Part shown: in pieces, positions 28,698-36,993 of the stretch
How the letters are laid out: each line of letters starts with the position of its first letter
Numbering within the stretch: position 1 is the stretch's first letter
From: Streptococcus troglodytae
GTDB taxonomy: Bacteria; Bacillota; Bacilli; Lactobacillales; Streptococcaceae
Assembly: GCF_002355215.1 (NCBI RefSeq)
Contig: NZ_AP014612.1
Span: 806,001-870,000, forward strand
Reading direction: 5' to 3'
Length of the DNA: 64,000 nt
Notes under the pieces: generated by a model
What the model was told of the DNA's origin: nothing
Database searches by the model: none
What the model saw: only the letters and a program-made list of their open reading frames with translations
Program-made: the position numbers and the translations under genes

Positions 28698-28716
28698 ATT
28701 TAGTAAGGAGAAATGT

Positions 28717-29370
28717 ATGGAACATTCAGCTTGGCATGATTTGATTAAGAAAGAACTTCCAGAAGGCTATTTTGCTCAGATTAATCATTTTATGAATGAA
28801 GTGTATGCACAAGGTATTATTTATCCGCCTAGAGATAAGGTCTTCAATGCTATCCAGACCACACCTTTGGATAAGGTTAAGGTTGTTATTATTGGTCAGG
28901 ATCCTTATCACGGCCCCAATCAGGCGCAGGGATTGTCTTTTTCTGTACCTGATCAAGTGCCTGCTCCGCCATCTCTCCAAAATATTTTAAAAGAACTAGC
29001 AGATGATATTGGACAAAAGCAAAGTCATGATTTGACCTCTTGGGCCAAACAAGGTGTGCTTTTGCTAAATGCTAGTTTAACTGTTCCTGAACATCAGGCT
29101 AATGCCCATGCTAATGGTATTTGGGAACCCTTTACGGATGCCGTTATTAAGGTTGTTAATCAAAAAGAGACACCGGTTGTCTTTATCCTTTGGGGTGGTT
29201 TTGCACGTAAGAAAAAGGCACTTATTACCAATTCCATTCATCATATTATTGAATCGCCCCATCCTAGCCCCTTGTCTGCTCATCGAGGATTTTTTGGCAG
29301 TAAACCTTTCTCACAGACAAATCATTTTTTAGTGGCGCAAGGTTTAGAACCCATTGATTGGCTTAAATAA
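28717..29370 (+). CDS. ung: uracil-DNA glycosylase (family 1)
   Basis: A 217-residue Ung. The catalytic water-activating loop [22 protein letters not shown] and the DNA-intercalation loop [22 protein letters not shown] are intact. It removes uracil from DNA in base-excision repair. A TAAGGAGAA ribosome site precedes it. It is followed nine bases later by pyrC and probably shares its transcript. Confidence 0.97.
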   Translation: MEHSAWHDLIKKELPEGYFAQINHFMNEVYAQGIIYPPRDKVFNAIQTTPLDKVKVVIIGQDPYHGPNQAQGLSFSVPDQVPAPPSLQNILKELADDIGQKQSHDLTSWAKQGVLLLNASLTVPEHQANAHANGIWEPFTDAVIKVVNQKETPVVFILWGGFARKKKALITNSIHHIIESPHPSPLSAHRGFFGSKPFSQTNHFLVAQGLEPIDWLK

Positions 29371-29379
29371 GGAGATGTT

Positions 29380-30648
29380 ATGTTACTTATAAAAAACGGT
29401 CGTGTTCTTGATCCTAAATCTGGTCTTGATCAGGTATCAGATGTTTTGCTTGATGGTAAAAAGGTCGTCAAGATTGCAGAAAATATTGAGTCTGTGGATG
29501 CTCAGGTTATTGATGCAGAAGGTCTTGTTGTAGCACCTGGTTTGGTTGATGTCCATGTTCATTTTCGTGAACCTGGCCAAACCCATAAGGAAGATATTCA
29601 TACAGGCGCTTTGGCAGCAGCAGCTGGCGGAGTAACGACAGTTGTTATGATGGCTAATACCACACCAACGATTTCTGATGTGGCAACTTTGACAGAAGTT
29701 TTAGAAAGCGCCGCTAAAGAAAATATTCATATTAAAACAGTAGCTACCATTACGAAGCATTTTGATGGTCAACATTTGACTGACTTTGAAACACTTTTAA
29801 AAGCAGGAGCAGTTGGATTTTCAGATGATGGCATTCCTTTGACAAGCTCTAAAGTTGTCAAGGAAGCTTTGGATTTGGCCAAGAAGAATAGCACTTTTAT
29901 CAGTCTGCATGAAGAAGATCCAGAGTTAAATGGCATTTTAGGTTTTAATGAAAAAATTGCCAAAGAGCATTTTAAGATCTGTGGAGCAACAGGCGTTGCA
30001 GAATACAGTATGATTGCGCGTGATGTCATGATTGCTTACGATAGGCAGGCTCATATCCATATTCAACATTTATCCAAAGCAGAGTCTGTCAAAGTAGTTG
30101 AATTTGCACAAAAACTAGGCGCTCAAGTAACAGCAGAAGCAGCACCGCAGCATTTTTCCAAGACAGAAAATCTTTTGTTGGAAAAAGGAGCCAATGCTAA
30201 GATGAATCCCCCTCTTCGTTTGGAGTCAGATCGTTTGGCTGTGATTGAAGGGCTCAAGTCAGGTGTTATTTCTGTCATCGCAACAGACCACGCTCCCCAT
30301 CATGCGGATGAAAAAAATGTAGCAGATATGACTAAGGCGCCATCAGGAATGACAGGCTTGGAGACCTCTCTATCGTTGGGCTTGACTTATTTGGTAGAAG
30401 CAGGACATCTTAGTTTGATGGACTTCTTAGCCAAAATGACCATCAATCCAGCACAGCTTTATGATTTTGATGCTGGCTATTTAGCAGAAAATGGTCCTGC
30501 TGATCTTGTGATATTTGCGGATAAGGAGAACCGTCTGGTTTCTAATCACTTTGCTTCTAAGGCCGCCAATTCGCCCTTTATTGGTGAAACCTTAAAGGGC
30601 CAAGTCAAATATACCATTTGTTCTGGTGAAGTGATTTATCAAGCATAA
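29380..30648 (+). CDS. pyrC: dihydroorotase
   Basis: A 422-residue class-I dihydroorotase. The metal-binding [18 protein letters not shown], a further His pair around [10 protein letters not shown] and TAEAAPQHF, and [14 protein letters not shown] with the catalytic Asp are all present. It closes carbamoyl-aspartate to dihydroorotate in pyrimidine synthesis. It is separated from the PyrR-controlled genes and no PyrR site lies upstream, so its control may differ. Confidence 0.96.
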   Translation: MLLIKNGRVLDPKSGLDQVSDVLLDGKKVVKIAENIESVDAQVIDAEGLVVAPGLVDVHVHFREPGQTHKEDIHTGALAAAAGGVTTVVMMANTTPTISDVATLTEVLESAAKENIHIKTVATITKHFDGQHLTDFETLLKAGAVGFSDDGIPLTSSKVVKEALDLAKKNSTFISLHEEDPELNGILGFNEKIAKEHFKICGATGVAEYSMIARDVMIAYDRQAHIHIQHLSKAESVKVVEFAQKLGAQVTAEAAPQHFSKTENLLLEKGANAKMNPPLRLESDRLAVIEGLKSGVISVIATDHAPHHADEKNVADMTKAPSGMTGLETSLSLGLTYLVEAGHLSLMDFLAKMTINPAQLYDFDAGYLAENGPADLVIFADKENRLVSNHFASKAANSPFIGETLKGQVKYTICSGEVIYQA

Positions 30649-30963
30649 ATGAGGCAAAACATTTTATTGTGCAGAGGATTCAGTTTAACATAGTGACTGG
30701 AATTTTCGTATCTTGGTTCTTATCTCAAACATTTCAGGGCAAGAGATAATTCCAATAGTCTAGGGAAAGGGAACTTGTTAAAGCTTATCTAATCCACTTT
30801 GCGGAGGATGGGACAATAAATTGAAGCCATCATTTTTTACGATTTACCGATCTTTGTTCCACTTTCAATAAAGAAATTCCGTCTACCCAAGCAAACTATC
30901 AAAAAGGGTGATAAATATAAGTTCTTAACGATTTAAAAAAATGATATATTTAACGTAGGGAAT
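30649..30963. other. 315-base gap between pyrC and the 5'-nucleotidase gene
   Basis: No gene is recognised here. One frame stays open for about 34 codons before 30934 but has no start codon. A plausible -10, TATATT with an extended TG, lies at 30945-30950, only 14 bases before the nucleotidase ATG, so its leader would be very short. No clear terminator hairpin for pyrC is visible. Confidence 0.4.
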
Positions 30964-33192
30964 ATGATGAAAAAGAAAGCAATTATTATACCGGTCTTAT
31001 CAACTTTGCTTTTGTCTGGTGCTATTTTAACAGCACACGTTTATGCAGACGATTTAACGACGCAACCTTCTGCTGATAGCAGTAGTCAATCAAGCAGTCT
31101 TTCCTTTTCTGAACAGACAGCTGATTCAAGCCAAGAGACTAGTCAGGTCTCTGATGCAATTTCTTCTGTTGCAGCAGAAAAATCTGCTGATGATTCCAAA
31201 TCAGTTTTTGAAGATAGTCATTCTGCTGAAGCTTCATCAGCTTCAGCAAGCAGCAGCCCTAAAACTGCTGTTAATTCCGTATCAGATGAAGCAACAACTA
31301 CCATTCTCCACACCAATGATATGCATGGGCGTTTCTTAGAAGATAGCAGCAATGGTGTTATTGGTATGCCAAAATTAGCAGGAATTGCAGCTGAATCCAG
31401 AAAAAAAGGGACTACCTTGCTATTGGATTCCGGAGATGCTATCCAAGGTCTGCCAATTACCAATAATAGCAAGGGAGAAGATGCAGTAGCTCTCATGAAT
31501 GCTACGGGTTATGATGCCATGACGGTGGGAAATCATGAATTTGATTTTGGCTTGGATCAATTAAAGACTTTGGTCAAGAAACTTGATTTTCCAATTATCA
31601 GTTCGAATATTTATGTCAATGGTGTCCGTCTTTTTCAAGCTTCGACAGTTATTGATAAAAATAAAAACATTGATGGGGATGAATATGTTGTTATTGGTGT
31701 CACGACACCTGAAACAGCTACCAAAACCCATCCACGCAATGTTCTGGGCGTGACTTTTACTGATCCGATTACTGAGGTTAACAATGTTATTGCTCAAACT
31801 GAAGCACAGGCTAGAGCGCAAGGAAAGACTTATAAAAATTATATTATTTTGGGACATCTAGGCGTTGATACAACAACTAAAGAAGAGTGGCGCGGAGACA
31901 GTCTCGCTCAAGCTCTGGCTAAGAATAGCCTGCTGGCTGGTAAAAATGTCATTGTACTTGATGGTCATTCGCATACAGCTAAAACGCAAACCTATGGCAA
32001 TGTGAGCTATAATCAAACAGGAAGTTATCTCAATAATGTTGATCTGATTAAGCTCAATTCCAAGGAGATCTTAAGCAATGCCTTGATTTCTGCTCAGGAT
32101 GCCAAGACAGTAGCAGCTGATCCCAATGTGCAGACGATGGTTGATCAGATTGAGACTAAGTATAAAGCTGACAGTTCTACCATTTTAATTGCCAATAGTC
32201 CAGTTGAGCTCAATGGCGATCGCATGAATGTGCGTGTTCGTGAGACAAATCTGGGGAATGCAGTAGCAGATGCCTTGCTTGATTATGGGCAAACGGGCTT
32301 TTCACGTAAGTCCAATTTAGCTGTTACTAATGGCGGTGGTCTTCGTGAAACAATTGCCAAGGATAAGCCGATTACCAAAGGAAATATTATTGCTGTTTTG
32401 CCTTTTGGTAATAGCGTTGCGCAAATCGCTGTGACAGGGCAGAGTATCAAAGATATGTTTACCAAATCTCTCGGTTCTATTTTACAAGTAGATGATAAGG
32501 GCAAGCCTGTTCTTGACGAAAATGGTCAGCCATTGCTTGAGCCAAGCGGCGGTTTCTTACAGATTGCTGGTGCCAAGGTTTATTATGATACTAATCTAGA
32601 GCCGGGAAAACGTATCCTTCATATTGCAATTTTAGACCCAGAAACAAAGATCTATCAGCCTCTGGCTCTAACGAAAACTTACTATCTCGTCACAAATGAT
32701 TTTCTAGCAGCAGGCGGTGATGGTTATACCATGTTGGGCGGCAGCCGCGAAGAAGGTCCATCTATGGACAGTATCTTCACTGATTATTTATCTCATGCTG
32801 ATTTGACACAATATCGAGTGATTAACCCTAATTCGCGCAGCATTTCCCTGTCATCAACCAAGGACTCAGATGGTGATGGACATCCTGATTATCTGCAATT
32901 AATTGCTGATAACAAGGCTACTGTTCCTCAAAAGGGTTTTGACCCTGGTCAAGAAAAGTCAGAAGTTATTGCCTTGTCTTATTCAAAAAATTGGAGAGCA
33001 GACCAATCCTTACTAATCCCTGCTCTTCATCAGACAAGTCCATTAACAGAAAGATTCCTTTCCTATCAAGAAAAACAAGAATTGCCATTAACTGGCAGCT
33101 GTCATTCTGTTCTTGTGATTTTAGCAGGCCTTTCCTTAACTTCTTATGGCTTGTACAGTAGCTATCGTAAAGCTTACGGAAAAGAAAATTAA
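30964..33192 (+). CDS. cell-wall-anchored 5'-nucleotidase (LPXTG)
   Basis: A 742-residue secreted enzyme. In order: a signal peptide ending near AHVYA|DD (about residue 28); a Ser-rich linker to about residue 110; a metallophosphatase domain with TTILHTNDMHGRF, LLDSGDAIQGLP, VGNHEFDFGLDQ, ILGHLG and LDGHSHT (metal ligands); the 5'-nucleotidase C-terminal domain with VTNGGGLRETI and FLAAGGDGYTML (substrate stacking); and LPLTG at 707-711 followed by a membrane segment and a basic tail, so sortase anchoring is expected. It would make adenosine from AMP/ATP outside the cell. Such enzymes help some streptococci evade immunity; that role here is inference. Confidence 0.92.
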   Translation: MMKKKAIIIPVLSTLLLSGAILTAHVYADDLTTQPSADSSSQSSSLSFSEQTADSSQETSQVSDAISSVAAEKSADDSKSVFEDSHSAEASSASASSSPKTAVNSVSDEATTTILHTNDMHGRFLEDSSNGVIGMPKLAGIAAESRKKGTTLLLDSGDAIQGLPITNNSKGEDAVALMNATGYDAMTVGNHEFDFGLDQLKTLVKKLDFPIISSNIYVNGVRLFQASTVIDKNKNIDGDEYVVIGVTTPETATKTHPRNVLGVTFTDPITEVNNVIAQTEAQARAQGKTYKNYIILGHLGVDTTTKEEWRGDSLAQALAKNSLLAGKNVIVLDGHSHTAKTQTYGNVSYNQTGSYLNNVDLIKLNSKEILSNALISAQDAKTVAADPNVQTMVDQIETKYKADSSTILIANSPVELNGDRMNVRVRETNLGNAVADALLDYGQTGFSRKSNLAVTNGGGLRETIAKDKPITKGNIIAVLPFGNSVAQIAVTGQSIKDMFTKSLGSILQVDDKGKPVLDENGQPLLEPSGGFLQIAGAKVYYDTNLEPGKRILHIAILDPETKIYQPLALTKTYYLVTNDFLAAGGDGYTMLGGSREEGPSMDSIFTDYLSHADLTQYRVINPNSRSISLSSTKDSDGDGHPDYLQLIADNKATVPQKGFDPGQEKSEVIALSYSKNWRADQSLLIPALHQTSPLTERFLSYQEKQELPLTGSCHSVLVILAGLSLTSYGLYSSYRKAYGKEN

Positions 33193-33230
33193 AAATCGTC
33201 ACTATTTTATTTCTTAAACACGTAAAAAAT

Positions 33231-33260
33231 CCCTCAATTATTTCGATTGAGGGAACTCTT
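33231..33260. terminator. bidirectional terminator between 5'-nucleotidase and plsY
   Basis: TCCCTCAAT (33231-33239) and ATTGAGGGA (33247-33255) form a perfect 9-bp stem, flanked by an A run on the left and CTCTTTTTAA on the right. Confidence 0.88.
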
Positions 33261-33261
33261 T

Positions 33262-33900
33262 TTAATGTGTTTTTTGTTTAGTAATATTGAGACCAAAAGG
33301 AACCAAGCTTTCGGTTTTATTTTTAATACGTACCAAGTTTTCACGATGGCGTATGATAATCAAACTGCCTGCTGAAATAACAATTAAGACAAACAGAAGA
33401 TCATAATCTTTTAAAAGAAAATGAAAAGCAGGAAAAATTAAAACAGTAATAATAGCAACACTGGCAGCAATGACACTTGATAAGGAAATCATACTGGTTA
33501 GATAAAGAGTAAGGAAGAAAATGGATAAAAGGAAAATAAGATAGAGAGGAGCAAAACCTAACAAAATACCTGCTGAAGTTGCCACAGCCTTACCACCCTT
33601 GAAATTGGCAAAAACAGGGAAAGTGTGTCCCAAAATAGCAAAAAAACCAAACAGCAAAGGAGAAATATGGGTTACCCCTAACCACATAGGCAACAGAGTT
33701 GCCAGCGTTCCCTTTAAAAAGTCAACTGTAAACGTTAATGCCCCAGCTTTTGGGCCTAAGACACGAAAAGTATTAGTGGTTCCCATATTACCGCTGCCAT
33801 AGTCTCGTAAATTTTTACCGTAAAAATATTTGCCAATCCAAAGTCCTGTCGGGATAGACCCTAGAAGGTAGGCTACAATTATTAAAATAATTAGTTTCAT
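33262..33900 (-). CDS. plsY: acyl-phosphate glycerol-3-phosphate acyltransferase
   Basis: A 212-residue, multi-pass membrane protein. The PlsY motifs are [39 protein letters not shown] (motif 1), [21 protein letters not shown] (motif 2, glycerol-3-phosphate binding) and a C-terminal [11 protein letters not shown] (motif 3). It makes lysophosphatidic acid from acyl-phosphate and glycerol-3-phosphate. It is divergent from parE. Confidence 0.96.
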   Translation of the reverse strand: MKLIILIIVAYLLGSIPTGLWIGKYFYGKNLRDYGSGNMGTTNTFRVLGPKAGALTFTVDFLKGTLATLLPMWLGVTHISPLLFGFFAILGHTFPVFANFKGGKAVATSAGILLGFAPLYLIFLLSIFFLTLYLTSMISLSSVIAASVAIITVLIFPAFHFLLKDYDLLFVLIVISAGSLIIIRHRENLVRIKNKTESLVPFGLNITKQKTH

Positions 33901-34012
33901 AACATTATTATAACAAATCCTTTAAAGAAAATCTCTTGATTTTCAAAAATTACTTTGCAAATTTCCTAAAAAACCTGTAAGATAAAAAAGATGAAATAAT
34001 CGGAGGTCAACT

Positions 34013-35962
34013 TTGGCTAAAAAGAAAATTAATATTAATAATTATAATGACGATGCCATTCAGGTTTTAGAAGGTTTGGATGCCGTTCGTAAACGCCCAG
34101 GAATGTACATTGGGTCGACAGATGGGACAGGCCTGCACCATTTGGTTTGGGAAATCGTTGATAATGCTGTTGATGAAGCTCTGTCTGGTTTTGGTGATCA
34201 AATTGATGTTATCATTAACAAAGATGGTAGTATAACGGTAGCTGACCATGGACGAGGGATGCCAACAGGTAAACATGCTATGGGCATTCCGACTGTTGAG
34301 GTTATCTTTACTGTTCTTCATGCGGGCGGTAAGTTTGGACAAGGCGGCTATAAGACTTCTGGAGGCTTGCATGGTGTGGGTTCTTCTGTTGTCAATGCGC
34401 TGTCCAGTTGGCTGGAAGTTGAAATTACACGCGATGGTACAGTTTACAAACAACGTTTTGAAGATGGTGGCAAACCAGTAACAACTTTGGAGAAGGTTGG
34501 CAAGGCTCCCAAGTCAAAATCGGGAACCAAGGTTACCTTTATGCCAGATGCCAGCATTTTCTCCACGACTAATTTTGTTTATAATACTATTGCTGAAAGA
34601 CTTAATGAGTCCGCTTTTCTGCTTAAGAATGTGACTTTGACCTTGACAGATGAAAGACTAGAAGAGACAGAACATGTTGCCTTTCATTATGAAAATGGGG
34701 TTCAAGACTTCGTAGAATATCTTAATGAAGACAAGGAAACCTTGACACCAGTTATTTATTTTGAAGGGGAAGAAGCTGATTTTCAGGTAGAAGTTGCTCT
34801 GCAATACAATGATGGCTTCTCAGACAATATTCTCTCCTTTGTCAATAATGTTCGTACCAAAGATGGCGGAACGCACGAAACGGGACTCAAATCTGCCATT
34901 ACCAAGGCCATGAATGATTATGCCAGAAAGACAGGTTTGCTCAAGGAAAAAGATAAGAATTTAGAAGGATCAGATTACCGTGAAGGCTTGTCTGCTGTCC
35001 TTTCTATCCTTGTTCCAGAAGAGCATCTGCAATTTGAAGGGCAAACCAAGGATAAGTTGGGAAGCCCCCTAGCTCGTCCTATCGTTGATGGTTTAGTGTC
35101 GGATCAATTGACCTATTTCTTAATGGAAAATGGTGAATTAGCTTCTAACCTCATACGCAAAGCTATTAAAGCGCGTGAAGCGCGTGAAGCGGCCCGTAAA
35201 GCCAGAGACGATAGCCGAAATGGAAAGAAAAACAAGAAGGATAAAGGGCTTCTTTCCGGAAAGCTCACACCAGCCCAATCTAAAAACCCTAAGAAAAATG
35301 AACTCTATTTGGTCGAAGGGGATTCTGCCGGTGGTTCAGCTAAACAAGGACGCGATCGGAAGTTTCAGGCTATTCTTCCTTTACGTGGTAAGGTACTCAA
35401 TACCGCCAAGGCCAAAATGGATGATATTATCAAAAACGAAGAAATCAATACCATGATTTATACCATAGGTGCTGGTGCCGGTCCTGATTTCAAGGTTGAC
35501 GATTCTAATTATGATAAAATCATTATCATGACCGATGCCGATACCGATGGTGCTCATATTCAGACTCTGCTCTTAACCTTTTTCTATCGTTACATGAGAC
35601 CATTGGTGGAAACAGGACATGTCTACATCGCTTTACCTCCTCTCTACAAGATGTCCAAGGGTAAAGGAGCTAAAGAAGTCGTAGAATACGCATGGACAGA
35701 CGGTGAATTAGAAGATCTCCGCAAAAAATTTGGTAAAGGAGCTATGCTCCAGCGCTACAAAGGTCTGGGAGAAATGAACGCTGACCAACTTTGGGAGACA
35801 ACTATGAATCCCGAAAATCGTACCCTCATTCGTGTAACTATTGAAGATCTAGCGCGTGCCGAACGCCGCGTCAACGTCCTCATGGGGGACAAAGTCCCAC
35901 CTCGTCGCAAATGGATTGAAGATAACGTTAAGTTTACCTTGGAGGAGAATACGGTGTTTTAA
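34013..35962 (+). CDS. parE: DNA topoisomerase IV subunit B
   Basis: A 649-residue ParE with a TTG start, set by GGAGG six bases upstream and by the conserved KKKININNYNDDAIQVLEGLDAVRKRPGMYIG opening. The GHKL ATPase motifs are IVDNAVDEAL, DHGRGMPTG and GGLHGVGSSVVNAL; the TOPRIM motifs are LVEGDSAGGSAKQGRDR and MTDADTDGAHIQTLL; PLRGKVLN follows. With ParC it decatenates chromosomes. The next gene is fic, 66 bases on, and parC lies beyond it. Confidence 0.97.
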   Translation: MAKKKININNYNDDAIQVLEGLDAVRKRPGMYIGSTDGTGLHHLVWEIVDNAVDEALSGFGDQIDVIINKDGSITVADHGRGMPTGKHAMGIPTVEVIFTVLHAGGKFGQGGYKTSGGLHGVGSSVVNALSSWLEVEITRDGTVYKQRFEDGGKPVTTLEKVGKAPKSKSGTKVTFMPDASIFSTTNFVYNTIAERLNESAFLLKNVTLTLTDERLEETEHVAFHYENGVQDFVEYLNEDKETLTPVIYFEGEEADFQVEVALQYNDGFSDNILSFVNNVRTKDGGTHETGLKSAITKAMNDYARKTGLLKEKDKNLEGSDYREGLSAVLSILVPEEHLQFEGQTKDKLGSPLARPIVDGLVSDQLTYFLMENGELASNLIRKAIKAREAREAARKARDDSRNGKKNKKDKGLLSGKLTPAQSKNPKKNELYLVEGDSAGGSAKQGRDRKFQAILPLRGKVLNTAKAKMDDIIKNEEINTMIYTIGAGAGPDFKVDDSNYDKIIIMTDADTDGAHIQTLLLTFFYRYMRPLVETGHVYIALPPLYKMSKGKGAKEVVEYAWTDGELEDLRKKFGKGAMLQRYKGLGEMNADQLWETTMNPENRTLIRVTIEDLARAERRVNVLMGDKVPPRRKWIEDNVKFTLEENTVF

Positions 35963-36028
35963 CGAGGTCTACTAATTATAAGGAAATTCCTATATGTGAC
36001 AAGAGTTATTAATGAAAGGAGTTGACCT

Positions 36029-36634
36029 ATGACACTTGATAATAAGCTTGGTTTGACCGACTCGCTTGACCTAGCGAAAGCAGAGGAGAAAATCAGCAAG
36101 GCCCGTGCTAAGCAGCTTTTTGAAGAAAGGCTGCTTGATGGCAAGGAAGCTGGTTGTTTTGAGACCCTAGCTTTTATTCATAAATTTCTCTTTGAGGAGA
36201 TCTACGATTTTGCTGGCCAGATTCGCACAGTCAATCTTGCTAAAGGCGACTTTCGCTTTGCTCCTGTCATGTACTTGGCAGCTTCCTTGGAGCATATTGA
36301 CAGCATGCCGCAAGAGACTTTTGAGCAGATTGTCGAAAAATATGTCGAGATGAACGTTGCCCATCCTTTTCGCGAAGGCAACGGTCGAAGCATGAGGCTT
36401 TGGCTAGATCATCTACTAAAAGAAAAGCTAGGACGGGTGATTGACTGGTCGCAGGTGGATAAAGAAGACTATCTCCTTGCCATGGAACGCAGCCCTATCC
36501 GCAATACTGAAATCAAATACGTCCTCTGCCAAGCCCTTACCAGTCAAATCAATGATCGCGAACTCTATATGAAAGGTATAGACCACAGCTATTACTATGA
36601 AGGCTACACTCTCTACCAGACAGGAGAATTATAA
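36029..36634 (+). CDS. fic: Fic-domain protein with C-terminal inhibitory motif (class III)
   Basis: A 201-residue Fic protein. The active-site loop is HPFREGNGR at residues 112-120, a full match to HxFx(D/E)GNGRxxR including catalytic H112. The flap region around FAGQIRTVNLAKGDFRFAP is present. Near the C terminus, SYYYEG at 187-192 matches the class-III autoinhibitory motif (S/T)xxxE(G/N), with E191 as the inhibitory Glu. Such proteins AMP-ylate targets; known FicT toxins act on the GyrB and ParE ATPase sites. Its position between parE and parC makes topoisomerase IV an attractive target, but that is inference. It has a GAAAGGAG ribosome site. Confidence 0.93.
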   Translation: MTLDNKLGLTDSLDLAKAEEKISKARAKQLFEERLLDGKEAGCFETLAFIHKFLFEEIYDFAGQIRTVNLAKGDFRFAPVMYLAASLEHIDSMPQETFEQIVEKYVEMNVAHPFREGNGRSMRLWLDHLLKEKLGRVIDWSQVDKEDYLLAMERSPIRNTEIKYVLCQALTSQINDRELYMKGIDHSYYYEGYTLYQTGEL

Positions 36635-36667
36635 ACAGCACCAGCTAGCGAGCAAAGCTTGCCAGCC

Positions 36668-36792
36668 TGATGTTTTACAATGTGGGAAAAATACGGGAAG
36701 TTTTGAACCTAAGTCTCGAAACTTAGTGGAGAAAATCCTAGACCTAAGTGCGGTCAGGTTCATCACGATCGCCCCACCTAAGTAAAACATCA
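36668..36792. repeat. 125-bp inverted-repeat-bounded element, MITE-like
   Basis: TGATGTTTTAC (36668-36678) and GTAAAACATCA (36782-36792) are perfect 11-bp terminal inverted repeats. Just inside, GTGGG and CCCAC pair as well. Within it ACCTAAGT occurs three times (36707, 36742, 36776; period 34-35). CTAAGT-ctcgaa-ACTTAG forms a hairpin. It has no coding frame. It may be a miniature transposable element or a complex terminator after fic. Confidence 0.5.
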
Positions 36793-36867
36793 AAAAACTT
36801 TAGAAAAACAAAAGGTTAATTTCCTTTAAAGAAACAAAGAAAGGATTATTCAGTTGATTCTTTAAAA

Positions 36868-36993
36868 CTGAACACGGGACTAAATTCCTAGGAAAAAAGA
36901 TAAATCTTCCTAGATGCTGAAGCATCTTCGTCAGATTTCCTATTTTTCTACGAAATTTTTCGGCAAGCCGAAACGTCCCTTTGTATCTTAATT
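36868..36993 (+). repeat. structured intergenic element, copy abutting parC
   Basis: Starts CTGAACACGGG and ends TTTGTATCTTAATT directly before the parC ATG. Stems: GGAC/GTCC, AAATT/AATTT and a perfect apical AGATGC-tgaa-GCATCT. It has an added TTTCGG-caa-CCGAAA-type hairpin near 36955-36973 not seen in the other copies. Confidence 0.85.

Noticed and set aside
34067..34453. 128-codon minus-strand open frame inside parE
   Set aside because: It is fully antisense to a conserved coding region, lacks a ribosome site and has low-complexity, non-family sequence.
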